In this document: positions 35,283 through 43,467 of the stretch, piece after piece
Layout: every line of letters begins with the position of its first letter
Numbering within the stretch: position 1 is the stretch's first letter
Origin: Woeseiaceae bacterium
GTDB taxonomy: Bacteria > Pseudomonadota > Gammaproteobacteria > Steroidobacterales > Woeseiaceae
Assembly (NCBI GenBank): GCA_024640365.1
Contig: JAHEFE010000003.1
Coordinates: 1 to 64,000 of the forward strand
Direction of reading: 5' to 3'
Length of the DNA stretch: 64,000 nucleotides
Made by a program: the position numbers and the translations under genes
The notes under the pieces: generated by a model
Seen by the model: the letters and a program-made list of their open reading frames with translations, nothing else
The model's database searches: none
Told to the model about the DNA's origin: nothing

Positions 35283-36536
35283 ATGAAAAACTATCAAAAA
35301 GCCAGTCTTGTACTGTTGATGCTCAGCCTGCTTGCGGGGTGTTCAGGCAAGAATTCGGATTCGGCATCTACCACGCCACCTGATGACGGGTTTCAAAAAG
35401 AGTTACAGACCCGCCTGATAACCGCGAAGTCCGGTGACATTATCACCATACCGGCGGGATTCCACCCAATTAACCGAGGCCTCTCTCTTAACGTGTCCGG
35501 CGTTACGATCAAAGGTGAGGGCATGGATAAGAGTGTGCTGTCTTTCAAAGGGCAGGTTCAAGGAGCCGAAGGGCTGCTGGTCAATGCAAGTGATTTCAGT
35601 ATTAGTGATCTTGCCATTGAAGATACTCGCGGCGATGCCCTCAAAATTAATGAGGGTAGCAATATTGTCATTCAGCGAGTGCGTACCGAATGGACTGGTG
35701 GACCAAAAGAGGAAAATGGCGCTTACGGAATTTATCCAGTCCAAACACAAAACGTTTTGCTGGAAGATTGTGTTGCTATCGGTGCTTCGGATGCCGGTAT
35801 TTACGTTGGCCAGTCACTCAATGTCATCGTCAGAAATAATCGTGCGGAATTTAATGTTGCCGGTATCGAAATTGAAAATACGATTGGCGCGGACGTATAC
35901 GGAAATATTGCCACGAACAATACGGGAGGTATCCTGGTATTCAATATGCCGGATCTGCCCCAGGAAGGGCACAGCGCTCGCGTCTTTGATAATAAGGTGT
36001 TTGCCAACAATACTGAAAATTTTGGGGCGGCGGGCACGCCCGTCTCGAGCGTTCCGGCCGGCTCTGGAATCGTCATCAATGCCAATGACAGGGTGGAGAT
36101 ATTTGCTAACGATATTAAGGACAACAATACAGCTAACTTGATTATCAGCAGTTATTATTCTACTGGTTTCGATAGCTCTATCGAAGTCGCAGAGAATTAT
36201 GACCCATATCCAGAAACCATCTTCGTCTATGACAATAATTTTTCAGGAGGCGGAAGTGCACCAGATGGTCTGGATTTGAAGGCGCTGAAAGTTGCAATGT
36301 TTGGTATCGGCGGGAGCCTCCCCGATATTCTGTGGGACGGCTATGTGAACCCGGCCAATCTGGATAAAGACGGTTTACTGCGACCAGAGTTTGCGATTTG
36401 TGTAGATAACGGTTCCGCGCAGGTATTGAACGCTGATCTTGCCAATGGCAGCGATAATATTACAGTCGATGGTGCGCAGTTCCACTGCACCCACAAAAAA
36501 CTGCCACCGATTGTATTGCCGAATCTCGGTGGGTAA
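35283..36536 (+). CDS. Parallel beta-helix repeat lipoprotein
   Basis: Lipoprotein of 417 residues with lipobox LAGC (Cys20) followed by a right-handed parallel beta-helix (GVTIKGEGMDKSVLSF, FSISDLAIEDTRGDALKI, NVLLEDCVAIGASDAGIYVG, NVIVRNNRAEFNVAGIEIEN). The family is the one found beside SO2930-type dihaem cytochromes, and such a cytochrome gene starts 5 nt after this stop. AGGGAGC precedes the ATG. The pair is conserved in gammaproteobacteria as I recall, but its function is undescribed. A carbohydrate-binding or surface polysaccharide role would fit the fold. Confidence 0.87.
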   Translation: MKNYQKASLVLLMLSLLAGCSGKNSDSASTTPPDDGFQKELQTRLITAKSGDIITIPAGFHPINRGLSLNVSGVTIKGEGMDKSVLSFKGQVQGAEGLLVNASDFSISDLAIEDTRGDALKINEGSNIVIQRVRTEWTGGPKEENGAYGIYPVQTQNVLLEDCVAIGASDAGIYVGQSLNVIVRNNRAEFNVAGIEIENTIGADVYGNIATNNTGGILVFNMPDLPQEGHSARVFDNKVFANNTENFGAAGTPVSSVPAGSGIVINANDRVEIFANDIKDNNTANLIISSYYSTGFDSSIEVAENYDPYPETIFVYDNNFSGGGSAPDGLDLKALKVAMFGIGGSLPDILWDGYVNPANLDKDGLLRPEFAICVDNGSAQVLNADLANGSDNITVDGAQFHCTHKKLPPIVLPNLGG

Positions 36537-36541
36537 TAAGC

Positions 36542-37663
36542 ATGTGGCTTCGCAAGGTGCCCTTACTTTTGTTGTTATTGTTAAGCGGTTGCGGGCAGCA
36601 GTCGGCGCCTGTACGGGTTTTCGCGGCGGATAGTTTTCCTGAACATCTGAGTGACTGGAATTTATTGCGAAGCGATGGTCGGCAGCTGCGCCTGGGGAGC
36701 GATGTTATTCCCTATGACTTGAATACACCTTTATTCACTGATTACGCGCTTAAATTGCGGGCTGTTTATCTACCTGCCGGGAAGCCCGTTACTTACCGAG
36801 AAGGGCAGGCCCTCGATTTTCCGGTAGGTACTGTTATCAGCAAGACATTTTATTATGCGGTACAAGACAGTTCCCGAGTTCTCAAGGATGCTGCAGCTGT
36901 ATCCGTCGATGCACGGCGTTCGTTGAGTTTGTCCGATTATCGTCTGTTGGAAACGCGCTTATTGATTCGTTACGACACGGGCTGGCGGGCATTGCCGTAT
37001 GTTTGGAATGATGCGCAAACCGATGCTTCACTTGAAATAGCAGGGGCCCTGAGCCAGCTTGAGATGGCTGATTTGGACGGCTCTTTACAGGTGTTCAACT
37101 ATATTATTCCGGACGCTAATCAGTGTGCGGGGTGTCATGCGCCGAATCACAGCGACAAGGAGCTATCTCCCATAGGGCCGCGCGTCGATCAGTTGAACAA
37201 GTTTTATAATTACGATGACGGCGTAGACAATCAGTTGTCGCACTGGTTGAAGCTTGGCAAGCTCGATCGTGTGCCCGCTGACCTGTCTTTATTGCCACGC
37301 CGGGCGGATTGGTCAGATGCTGCGGTGTCGCTTGAAAGGCGCGCCAGGGCATACCTCGACGCGAATTGTGCCCACTGCCATAATCCGAAGGGAGCCGCAG
37401 ATACATCTGGATTACATTTGAATATTGATGCACGAATGGATCGCAACTTTGGTATTTGCAAGCCCCCGGTTGCCGCCGGCCGCGGCAGTGGTGATCGACC
37501 TTATGATATCTTTCCGGGCAGACCAGATTCATCAATTTTGCTGTTTCGTATGCAGCACAGTGATCCTGCTATCGCAATGCCTGAGCTTGGCCGCTCGCTG
37601 AACCACGCTGAAGGTGCCGCGTTGATCGAAGAATGGATTGCGAACATGTCGGGTAGCTGCTGA
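36542..37663 (+). CDS. SO2930-family dihaem c-type cytochrome lipoprotein
   Basis: Exported protein of 373 residues. The N-terminus is a lipoprotein signal (LLLLLLSGC). A beta-rich N-terminal half (YDLNTPLFTDYALKLR, FPVGTVISKTF) precedes two haem-binding motifs, C195-A-G-C198-H199 and C276-A-H-C279-H280. The ending ALIEEWIANMSGSC is also family-like. It forms an operon with the beta-helix lipoprotein 5 nt upstream. Periplasmic redox chemistry on a ligand presented by the partner is an inference. It converges with the diiron-like hydrolase gene. Confidence 0.87.
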   Translation: MWLRKVPLLLLLLLSGCGQQSAPVRVFAADSFPEHLSDWNLLRSDGRQLRLGSDVIPYDLNTPLFTDYALKLRAVYLPAGKPVTYREGQALDFPVGTVISKTFYYAVQDSSRVLKDAAAVSVDARRSLSLSDYRLLETRLLIRYDTGWRALPYVWNDAQTDASLEIAGALSQLEMADLDGSLQVFNYIIPDANQCAGCHAPNHSDKELSPIGPRVDQLNKFYNYDDGVDNQLSHWLKLGKLDRVPADLSLLPRRADWSDAAVSLERRARAYLDANCAHCHNPKGAADTSGLHLNIDARMDRNFGICKPPVAAGRGSGDRPYDIFPGRPDSSILLFRMQHSDPAIAMPELGRSLNHAEGAALIEEWIANMSGSC

Positions 37664-37664
37664 A

Positions 37665-38507
37665 TTACGGTGAGGTCGTATCGCTGAAGCGTTCTTCCCA
37701 TTCCTTGACCAAATATCGATTGTCATCCTGCCAGGGATGAAAGTCTTTACGAAAGAATTTCAGGTACGCCGGGAAAAGGCGGCGAAGGATGCCGGGTTTG
37801 CCAAATAAAAAATTGAGGCTGCTGGTCCACTCACGGATGTTCCATAACTTGCCTTCGTGGCGCAGCATGATGCGCATGTTGCGAAAAGTATCCTTGAAGA
37901 AGAACAGGGTACTCATGAGCATGGCGCGACGGAGCAACTTGGTTGAGCCACATACGGCCATGTAAACATCAAATGCTACCGCCTTGTGTTCCGTTTCTTC
38001 GACACCATGCCAACGCCACAAGTCGGCAATTATCGGATCGGCACCGATAAGTGAGTCTCCGCGACGCAGCATGTCATCGGCCATTATCGCTGTAATGTGT
38101 TCGTTTGCGACGGTGCCGGCGAGCTGGCGTCGCGCGGACAGATTTTCTTTCACCCAGGCGAGTCGCTTTCGGGCTGGTTTCTCAAACTCTGCAAGGTCAT
38201 AGCCGCGAACCTGGCAGAGTAGCTCGTTATATTCCTGGTGTTTCAGTCGGTGAATTGCTTCCTGCCCCTGGAATGCCGTTATCTCTTCAAGGAGTTTCTG
38301 GTCTTCTATGTCATTGCGAAATGCGCGCACACTATCAATAAAAAATTTTTCCCCAAGCGGAAACAACATTGACATAGCATTAAAAAATGCTGTCTTGCTG
38401 GCGCTGTCACCGTGCCAGTCCCTGGCCAGGATTGGTTCCAGGTCGAAGGTTGGACGTCGCAGGTTAATGGTAAGGCCTTCCGGGCTGTGGCTTTGCTGTA
38501 TGTTCAT
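37665..38507 (-). CDS. Predicted metal-dependent hydrolase (COG3687-like)
   Basis: Protein of 280 residues, largely helical. Repeated acidic/histidine pairs (FQGQEAIHRLKH, VANEHITAIM, HGVEETEHKAVAFD) resemble the diiron helical bundle of the PF10118 family. The family is uncharacterised; members occur near lipid and hydrocarbon genes. It converges with the dihaem cytochrome gene, with stop codons almost touching. Confidence 0.83.
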   Translation of the reverse strand: MNIQQSHSPEGLTINLRRPTFDLEPILARDWHGDSASKTAFFNAMSMLFPLGEKFFIDSVRAFRNDIEDQKLLEEITAFQGQEAIHRLKHQEYNELLCQVRGYDLAEFEKPARKRLAWVKENLSARRQLAGTVANEHITAIMADDMLRRGDSLIGADPIIADLWRWHGVEETEHKAVAFDVYMAVCGSTKLLRRAMLMSTLFFFKDTFRNMRIMLRHEGKLWNIREWTSSLNFLFGKPGILRRLFPAYLKFFRKDFHPWQDDNRYLVKEWEERFSDTTSP

Positions 38508-38724
38508 GGGCTCAAAAACTGCTAAATTCGTGGTGGCTGGAGAACAGTAGCAGATTGTGGCGTATTAAGGCTGGTCGGTGTCAATAATTTGCGGTCGGTG
38601 ACAGGGCTCACTTGAGACAGCTTTCTGACCTGAAACGCGTGATTTTTGTTGTCTGAGTGGACGTAAAAGGGATGCTTGCTGGCTGCCGTCTCTGCAGAAG
38701 CTGTATTTATCAGGAGTATCATCA

Positions 38725-38874
38725 ATGCCGTCCGGGTTCTGGGTTCTCGTTGCATTCATCGCGCTTGTATTTGCGTACGTTATTAGCAAGGTTATTTACT
38801 ACAAGCGCAAAAGTGATGAGCAATGGCGGGCCGTGGATAAAAGTAAGCTGCGTGAGTGGAAAGATGATGACTAG
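38725..38874 (+). CDS. Small single-pass membrane protein, 49 residues
   Basis: I found this by direct reading. ATG 38725 is preceded by AGGAG at 38712-38716 with 8 nt spacing, an excellent ribosome site. The product is one hydrophobic helix (residues 5-24, FWVLVAFIALVFAYVISKVI) followed by a charged, lysine-rich cytoplasmic tail ending EWKDDD. Size and pattern resemble small membrane regulators, but I cannot assign a family. It sits alone between the hydrolase and the dienelactone hydrolase gene. Confidence 0.68.
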   Translation: MPSGFWVLVAFIALVFAYVISKVIYYKRKSDEQWRAVDKSKLREWKDDD

Positions 38875-38996
38875 CGGTAGCAGTGCCTGTGTAATGCCAG
38901 GTTATTATGCAATATCGGAGGCGATCGCTTTGTGGATTACCATCGACTCGCTTTACGCAATTCGATTAAACTAATAAAAACTGGCTGGATGGGATC

Positions 38997-39914
38997 ATGA
39001 GCAGGTTGACTACAAATAATTCGAGCAAAATTGTCGGAATAATTGCCGTGTTGCTACTGAGCGCTGTACTTGGTGCTTGCAATAAAGGTGACTCTGGATC
39101 GGCTGAGTCAGTTGCGGTCAAAGATCTTGAGCATGTCGAGTCAATGGCGAGGGTGCACGCGGACGATACAACCGAGGCGAGCGGTGCCGCCGGGTTACCT
39201 GCGCAGCCTGTTTCGGGCAGCATGTGGGCCTATGCCGAGGTCGCTGGCCAACTGGTGTACGGGTACTTTGTAAGCCCCGAGGATATGGTAGAGCCACTGC
39301 CGGCCCTGCTTGTCATTCATGAATGGTGGGGGCTTAACGATAATATGAAAGCAATGGCCGATAGGCTTGCAGGCCAGGGCTACATGGTACTTGCAGTAGA
39401 TTTGTTTGGTGGTTCGATTGCACAATCCCCATCACAGGCGCGTGACCTCATGCTCCATGTTGTGGAGCACCCGGACGAGGGTCGCGAAAATATCCGTCAG
39501 GCTTACCAGTTTTTGTCTGAAGCAGCTTCCGCACCGCGCGTCGGTGTTATTGGTTGGTGTTTTGGTGGCGGCTGGGCGCTCACCACGGCGCTGGAGTTTC
39601 CGACCCAATTGTCTGCGGCGGTTATTTATTACGGCCAAGTGCAGGATGACGAAGATAAGTTGCGGCCATTACAGGTACCTATCCTGGGACACTTTGGAGC
39701 GGAAGATACTGGTATTCCGATAGCTTCAGTCGAAAAATTCCGCGATGCACTCATAGACTTGCATAAGCAGCACATCATCAAGATTTATCCTGGGGCCGGG
39801 CATGCATTCGCTAACCCAACAGGTCAGAATTTTAACCCGGAAGTAGCTGATCAGGCATGGAAGACAACGCTCGAGTTTCTCACTGAGCATATGGGTGCGC
39901 CAACTCTCCAGTAA
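38997..39914 (+). CDS. Dienelactone hydrolase-family lipoprotein
   Basis: Alpha/beta hydrolase of 305 residues. The signal peptide ends in lipobox LGAC, placing it in the envelope. Marks are LLVIHEWWGLNDNM, AVDLFGG, the nucleophile elbow GWCFGGGW with Cys as in dienelactone hydrolase, the acid in FGAEDTGIP, and the catalytic His in PGAGHAFANP. The likely reaction is ester or lactone hydrolysis; the substrate is unknown. An extracytoplasmic location is uncommon for this mostly cytosolic family. Confidence 0.88.
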   Translation: MSRLTTNNSSKIVGIIAVLLLSAVLGACNKGDSGSAESVAVKDLEHVESMARVHADDTTEASGAAGLPAQPVSGSMWAYAEVAGQLVYGYFVSPEDMVEPLPALLVIHEWWGLNDNMKAMADRLAGQGYMVLAVDLFGGSIAQSPSQARDLMLHVVEHPDEGRENIRQAYQFLSEAASAPRVGVIGWCFGGGWALTTALEFPTQLSAAVIYYGQVQDDEDKLRPLQVPILGHFGAEDTGIPIASVEKFRDALIDLHKQHIIKIYPGAGHAFANPTGQNFNPEVADQAWKTTLEFLTEHMGAPTLQ

Positions 39915-39921
39915 CGGGCGT

Positions 39922-40485
39922 TTACTCGGAGGCTGTGGGGGCGGCGCCACCATTTGTGTCGTCAGATGGGTCCGAGCAAAGCAACAATACGTCGAGCGCC
40001 TGGCTCGCATAGGTGACGCTCTGTTGATCGGCTGTAGCGCAGTGCCAAGAGCCCTGCGCCGACATAAATGAATTCACTGTCAGGGTTACAGGTACTGAAT
40101 CAGCCGATTCGGCCATTTTCATATTGGTGTTACAGAACTCTTCAATGATTATGGGCGAAAGTTGTTCGGCCGGTATTTTGAGTTCGATGGTCAATGGCGA
40201 CGATTGCAGCAGAGTCTCGTCGCTAATTGTCTTGCGACTATCCGCAATGCTTACGCTCAGCTGCCTGGGTTGCCAGCCTTCCTGACAGTGCGCTTCGGCG
40301 GCCAACGTATATATCAGGGTTGGCAGCAGGACCGGCTGGCGACCTTCTGCAAGTCTCCCAATCTTGATTTGAGGCGTGTTCGCATTAAGAATCAGCGCCG
40401 CTGTTTGTGACGCTTCCTGCGCGAGGGCACCGTGGACAACTACTAGTTGAATGAGCAAGACAAGTTTAGAGGCTATTTTTTTCAT
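39922..40485 (-). CDS. Hypothetical exported protein
   Basis: Exported protein of 187 residues with signal peptide (KKIASKLVLLIQLVVVHGALA) starting at ATG 40485. The longer frame to 40575 is unsupported. No family was recognised. The mature part is beta-strand-rich with three or four cysteines (AEAHCQEGW, EEFCNTN, GSWHCATA, LLLCSD) that could form disulphides. It is divergent from the PGPGW-like gene and convergent with the dienelactone hydrolase. Confidence 0.65.
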   Translation of the reverse strand: MKKIASKLVLLIQLVVVHGALAQEASQTAALILNANTPQIKIGRLAEGRQPVLLPTLIYTLAAEAHCQEGWQPRQLSVSIADSRKTISDETLLQSSPLTIELKIPAEQLSPIIIEEFCNTNMKMAESADSVPVTLTVNSFMSAQGSWHCATADQQSVTYASQALDVLLLCSDPSDDTNGGAAPTASE

Positions 40486-40617
40486 ATCGCCAAGGCTACG
40501 GTTAACGTGGAAAATATCAAGAGTCCCGAGAACTTTATCCAAAGGGGTTGTCCAATATGCATCGCCACAGAGCAAAGTCCGGCGGCTAACGAGGTCTGGG
40601 GCCAGGGATCAAAAATT

Positions 40618-40863
40618 GTGATAGATCGTGTCATAAACGTAACGTACAAGTTAGCTCGCAGGATCATTATTACGGTCATCGGCGCTACTATCTTGTTGGC
40701 TGGCGTTGTAATGATTGTGACGCCTGGCCCTGCCATTCTGGTGATTCCCCTTGGCCTAGCCATCCTAAGCCTCGAATTCGCTTGGGCACGGGCCTGGTTG
40801 CACAAGGTTCGACGTACCATAAGTGAGCAAACAGCAAAATCGAGAGCTTCAAAAAGGGTTTGA
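40618..40863 (+). CDS. PGPGW-family small membrane protein
   Basis: About 81 residues from GTG 40618, which has AGGGA upstream. The open frame extends back to 40447, but that part overlaps the divergent gene start and is not membrane-like. Two hydrophobic helices flank the family turn VTPGPAILVIPLGLAILSLEF. Function is unknown. Confidence 0.68.
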   Translation: MIDRVINVTYKLARRIIITVIGATILLAGVVMIVTPGPAILVIPLGLAILSLEFAWARAWLHKVRRTISEQTAKSRASKRV

Positions 40864-41109
40864 TTCTGGCTATGCCAGGGTAAAAAGAGGGAAGCCGGAT
40901 TTCGAAATTCGATGAACATTCGACACGCCTTGAACGACGTGGAGTGACATCCGGCTCCCCAGCAGTCGCGGCACTAAGGGGATGTGCCGCAGGATCATCC
41001 AGATCCGATCGGCCGGCATCATGCCGGCATCTCAATGACTTCCGCTGTTCAACAATCGGGGGAGAGTGCGTTAAACAGCGCGGGGGCATTGAGTACCCCG
41101 GTTACAAAT
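40864..41109. other. 246-bp structured tail of the sigma-54-driven transcript
   Basis: No gene on either strand. Besides the terminator-like stem at its left end it holds GCCGGCA-TCA-TGCCGGC near 41010-41026 and GGGG/CCCC pairs near 41083-41097. Transcribed leftward it would be a 3' UTR or a processed small RNA. Confidence 0.45.
40882..40960 (-). terminator. Terminator-like 12-bp stem with T-run, large loop
   Basis: Read on the minus strand, GGGGAGCCGGAT (40960-40949) pairs over 12 positions (one G-U) with ATCCGGCTTCCC (40900-40889), followed by TCTTTTT (40888-40882). The 48-nt loop is long for a plain terminator. It lies about 150 nt after the 91-residue secreted protein gene and would end its transcript. 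Confidence 0.6.
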
Positions 41110-41385
41110 CTAGCGACTTGCAACTAATACTGATGTGGGGCCAATCAACCGTAAATCAAGATCAGTTTTCGTGGCTTGTATAATCATTTTAGCCGCTTCA
41201 GTTACTGCTTCCTGGTTCGCCTGTTTCGCATGCAAACGACTGCTGTCTACATGGCTTGGCACCGTTGCATTTGCGGTGGACTCTGCCGCGCGGGTCGCGC
41301 CGGCGTTGGCTGTGCCCAGCAGGGCCACCGCCAAAAGAACTACCGTTTGTAATGCTGCATGTCTAATTGAAAATAATCTGTTCAT
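41110..41385 (-). CDS. Small secreted protein of unknown function, 91 residues
   Basis: ATG 41385 has the ideal ribosome site AGGAGGG with 6-nt spacing. A signal peptide (LQTVVLLAVALLGTANA) is followed by a short polar, helix-prone mature part (QANQEAVTEAAKMIIQATKT) and a hydrophobic end (IGPTSVLVASR). I recognise no family and no cysteine pairs. A sigma-54 promoter lies 41 nt (predicted start to ATG) upstream and the divergent gene is a sigma-54 activator, so expression is probably tightly switched. Likely roles include an envelope stress or adaptation factor, but nothing in the sequence proves it. Confidence 0.78.
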   Translation of the reverse strand: MNRLFSIRHAALQTVVLLAVALLGTANAGATRAAESTANATVPSHVDSSRLHAKQANQEAVTEAAKMIIQATKTDLDLRLIGPTSVLVASR

Positions 41386-41437
41386 TTGTCGCCCTCCTAA
41401 GCGTATCAATTCGAGTCTATTCGTCGCTTTTAGTAAT

Positions 41438-41452
41438 GCATGAAACGTGCCA
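41438..41452 (-). promoter_or_regulatory. Sigma-54 promoter of the 91-residue secreted protein gene
   Basis: On the minus strand: TTGGCACG, TTTC, ATGC. The -24 GG (41451-41450) and -12 GC (41439-41438) are 12 bp apart; only one fixed base of TTGC differs (A for T). Predicted start near 41427, about 41 nt before the ATG. Confidence 0.75.
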
Positions 41453-41495
41453 ACTTTTTATTTCTTAAAAAACAGAGACTTGTGATATTTTAAAA

Positions 41496-41512
41496 TACAC
41501 GGGTTTCCGTAA
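41496..41512. promoter_or_regulatory. Palindromic activator site, copy 1
   Basis: TACACGG-GTT-TCCGTAA. Compared with the reverse complement of copy 2, 14 of 17 positions agree. The core is ACGG-N4-CCGT. It lies about 77 bp upstream of the predicted sigma-54 start, a usual distance for an enhancer-binding activator. Confidence 0.6.
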
Positions 41513-41535
41513 TTAACGAAAAGTCGTGATTGTTT

Positions 41536-41552
41536 TTACGGAATTCCGTGTA
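41536..41552. promoter_or_regulatory. Palindromic activator site, copy 2
   Basis: TTACGGAATTCCGTGTA, with a perfect 12-bp palindrome at 41538-41549. It lies 39 bp centre-to-centre from copy 1 and directly before the -10 hexamer of the activator gene, so binding here should also repress the activator. Confidence 0.62.
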
Positions 41553-41556
41553 TACT
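41551..41556 (+). promoter_or_regulatory. Likely -10 of the activator gene promoter
   Basis: TATACT, 6 nt before the ATG at 41563. A possible -35 is TTGTTT at 41530-41535, 15 bp away. No ribosome site is visible, so the message may be leaderless. Confidence 0.45.
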
Positions 41557-41562
41557 GCGCGC

Positions 41563-43371
41563 ATGGTTGATCTTGATGCATATCGCTGGTTGTTCTTGCG
41601 CGCGCCCGTCATGGTGTCGTTGATTGATGCCGAAGGGCGTTATCAGGACGTCAATGACGCTTTGGCGCAGCGCCTCGGTTATGCGAGAGAGGACATGATC
41701 GGTGCCAAGCCTGCCGAGTTCGTGACCAGGGAATCCGCTGAACGCATTGAGAAGGAATTGGCACCGACCTTGCGCCGCACTGGGCGACTTGAAAATAAGC
41801 CCGTCGCCTTTGTCAGTCGCAGTGGAGAGAAAGTCGACTGTCTGACGAACTCACTGGTTGAGTACGATCCTGGTGGAGCGCACATCCGCACGGTCGCGAT
41901 GTATACCGAAGTCTCAACCCTGGCGCGTGCGGACTGGAAATATCGAGAATTGTATCGTGCGACGCCAGCAATGTTGCACACCGTGGATGCTGCCGGTTGC
42001 ATAATCACCGTGACTGACCATTGGCTTAACAAAATGGGCTACTCCCGCGAAGAGGTTATCGGGCGCTCCGTAATGGACTTTCACTCCGATAAATACCGCG
42101 AAATGCTGGGTGGGGGGAGGCTCAAGGAGGTCATCAAGCTCGGTGAACTCAAAAACGAAGATCGACAAATGGTTACCAAGGCTGGCGTTGTCATTGATCT
42201 CATCGTATCCGCTATCTCTGAGCGCGACTCCCAGGGCAATGTGACACGCATGCTGGTTGCTTCGAAAGACGTAACTGAGCGTAATCGGGCGGAACGGGAA
42301 TTACGCGATGCCCTCGCAGAAAATGCGCGATTGCGCGAAGAGCTTGAGCACGAGCGCGATTATCTCCGTGAGGAAGTTGATGTTGCGATGAATTTCGGTC
42401 GAATCGTGGGTACCAGCCCGGTGCTTACGCACATGCTCGATCAAATTGAGGCCGTAGCACAGACACCCGCAAACGTGCTTATCCTCGGTGAGTCCGGAGT
42501 AGGCAAAGAAGTGGTGGCTCGGGCAATTCACAGCAAGAGCGCACGATCCAGCGCGCCGCTAGTGAAAGTAAACTGCGCGTCAATTCCAAAAGAATTGTTT
42601 GAAAGTGAATTTTTTGGCCACGTCAGAGGATCGTTTACCGGTGCACATAAAGATCGCCTGGGGCGTTTTCAGTTGGCTGATGGCGGTACGATTTTTCTCG
42701 ACGAAATCGGTGAAATTCCCCTGGAGTTACAAGGGAAGTTATTACGCGTATTACAGGAGCGCCAATTCGAAAGAGTTGGTGACGATGAAACGCGCACAGT
42801 TGATGTGCGGGTTATTGCGGCGACCAATCGAAACCTTGATGAGGCGGTAGCCAAGGGCAAATTTCGCGAGGATCTTTATTACCGACTGAGCGTGTTTCCA
42901 ATAGAAGTGCCTCCGCTGAGAAAGAGAGCTGAAGACATTGTCCAGCTGGCAAAGCATTTTCTCGAGGTTACCTGCAAGGATTTTGGACGAGACCCGCTGG
43001 TCCTGACGCAAAGCCATCTGGATATGCTCCAGGCGTACGACTGGCCCGGAAACGTTCGAGAGTTAAAAAACGTCATTGAGCGGGCCGTGATTCTTACACG
43101 CCGTAATACGCTGCGGCTGGATCTGTCACTGCCTGTTCATGGCAGTCCGAAGAAAACACAAAGTAGCACGAAAGCGGCCAATGTTAATTCAAGTATCATG
43201 ACCGATGCCCAAATGCGCGAACAGCAAAGACAAAACATCATTGCGGCATTGCGTCTGGCCAGGTGGCGGGTATCTGGCAAGGGTGGGGCGGCCGAGCTTC
43301 TCGGTATGCGGCCGACAACGCTGACTGACCGTATGCAGTCATATGGCATCAAAAAGCCCACCAGACGTTGA
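41563..43371 (+). CDS. Sigma-54 dependent activator with two PAS domains
   Basis: Enhancer-binding protein of 602 residues. PAS1 is at about 5-115 (APVMVSLIDAEGRYQDVN, FVT), PAS2 at about 125-240 (TPAMLHTVDAAGCIITVT, EVIGRSVMDF), and a coiled-coil linker at about 245-285. The AAA+ domain has Walker A GESGVGKE (309-316), the sigma-54 contact loop GSFTGA (356-361, a variant of GAFTGA), and Walker B with DEIGE at 380. A Fis-type helix-turn-helix (AAELLGMRPTTLTDRMQSYGI) ends the protein. I take ATG 41563, not TTG 41530, since 41530 lies inside the operator. It is divergent from the small secreted protein and is probably its activator. The PAS domains suggest a small-molecule or redox cue. Confidence 0.92.
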   Translation: MVDLDAYRWLFLRAPVMVSLIDAEGRYQDVNDALAQRLGYAREDMIGAKPAEFVTRESAERIEKELAPTLRRTGRLENKPVAFVSRSGEKVDCLTNSLVEYDPGGAHIRTVAMYTEVSTLARADWKYRELYRATPAMLHTVDAAGCIITVTDHWLNKMGYSREEVIGRSVMDFHSDKYREMLGGGRLKEVIKLGELKNEDRQMVTKAGVVIDLIVSAISERDSQGNVTRMLVASKDVTERNRAERELRDALAENARLREELEHERDYLREEVDVAMNFGRIVGTSPVLTHMLDQIEAVAQTPANVLILGESGVGKEVVARAIHSKSARSSAPLVKVNCASIPKELFESEFFGHVRGSFTGAHKDRLGRFQLADGGTIFLDEIGEIPLELQGKLLRVLQERQFERVGDDETRTVDVRVIAATNRNLDEAVAKGKFREDLYYRLSVFPIEVPPLRKRAEDIVQLAKHFLEVTCKDFGRDPLVLTQSHLDMLQAYDWPGNVRELKNVIERAVILTRRNTLRLDLSLPVHGSPKKTQSSTKAANVNSSIMTDAQMREQQRQNIIAALRLARWRVSGKGGAAELLGMRPTTLTDRMQSYGIKKPTRR

Positions 43372-43467
43372 TTTACGCGCCTTGCAACTCTTGCAGTTGC
43401 TCGCTCATAACCAACACGTCCCTATTCTTTAATCGAAATCAGAATTCATTTAGATATACTAGGGCGC

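Noticed and set aside
38657-38974. 105-codon frame over the 49-residue membrane protein
   Set aside because: Different frame from the one with the AGGAG site; product is unlike any protein class.
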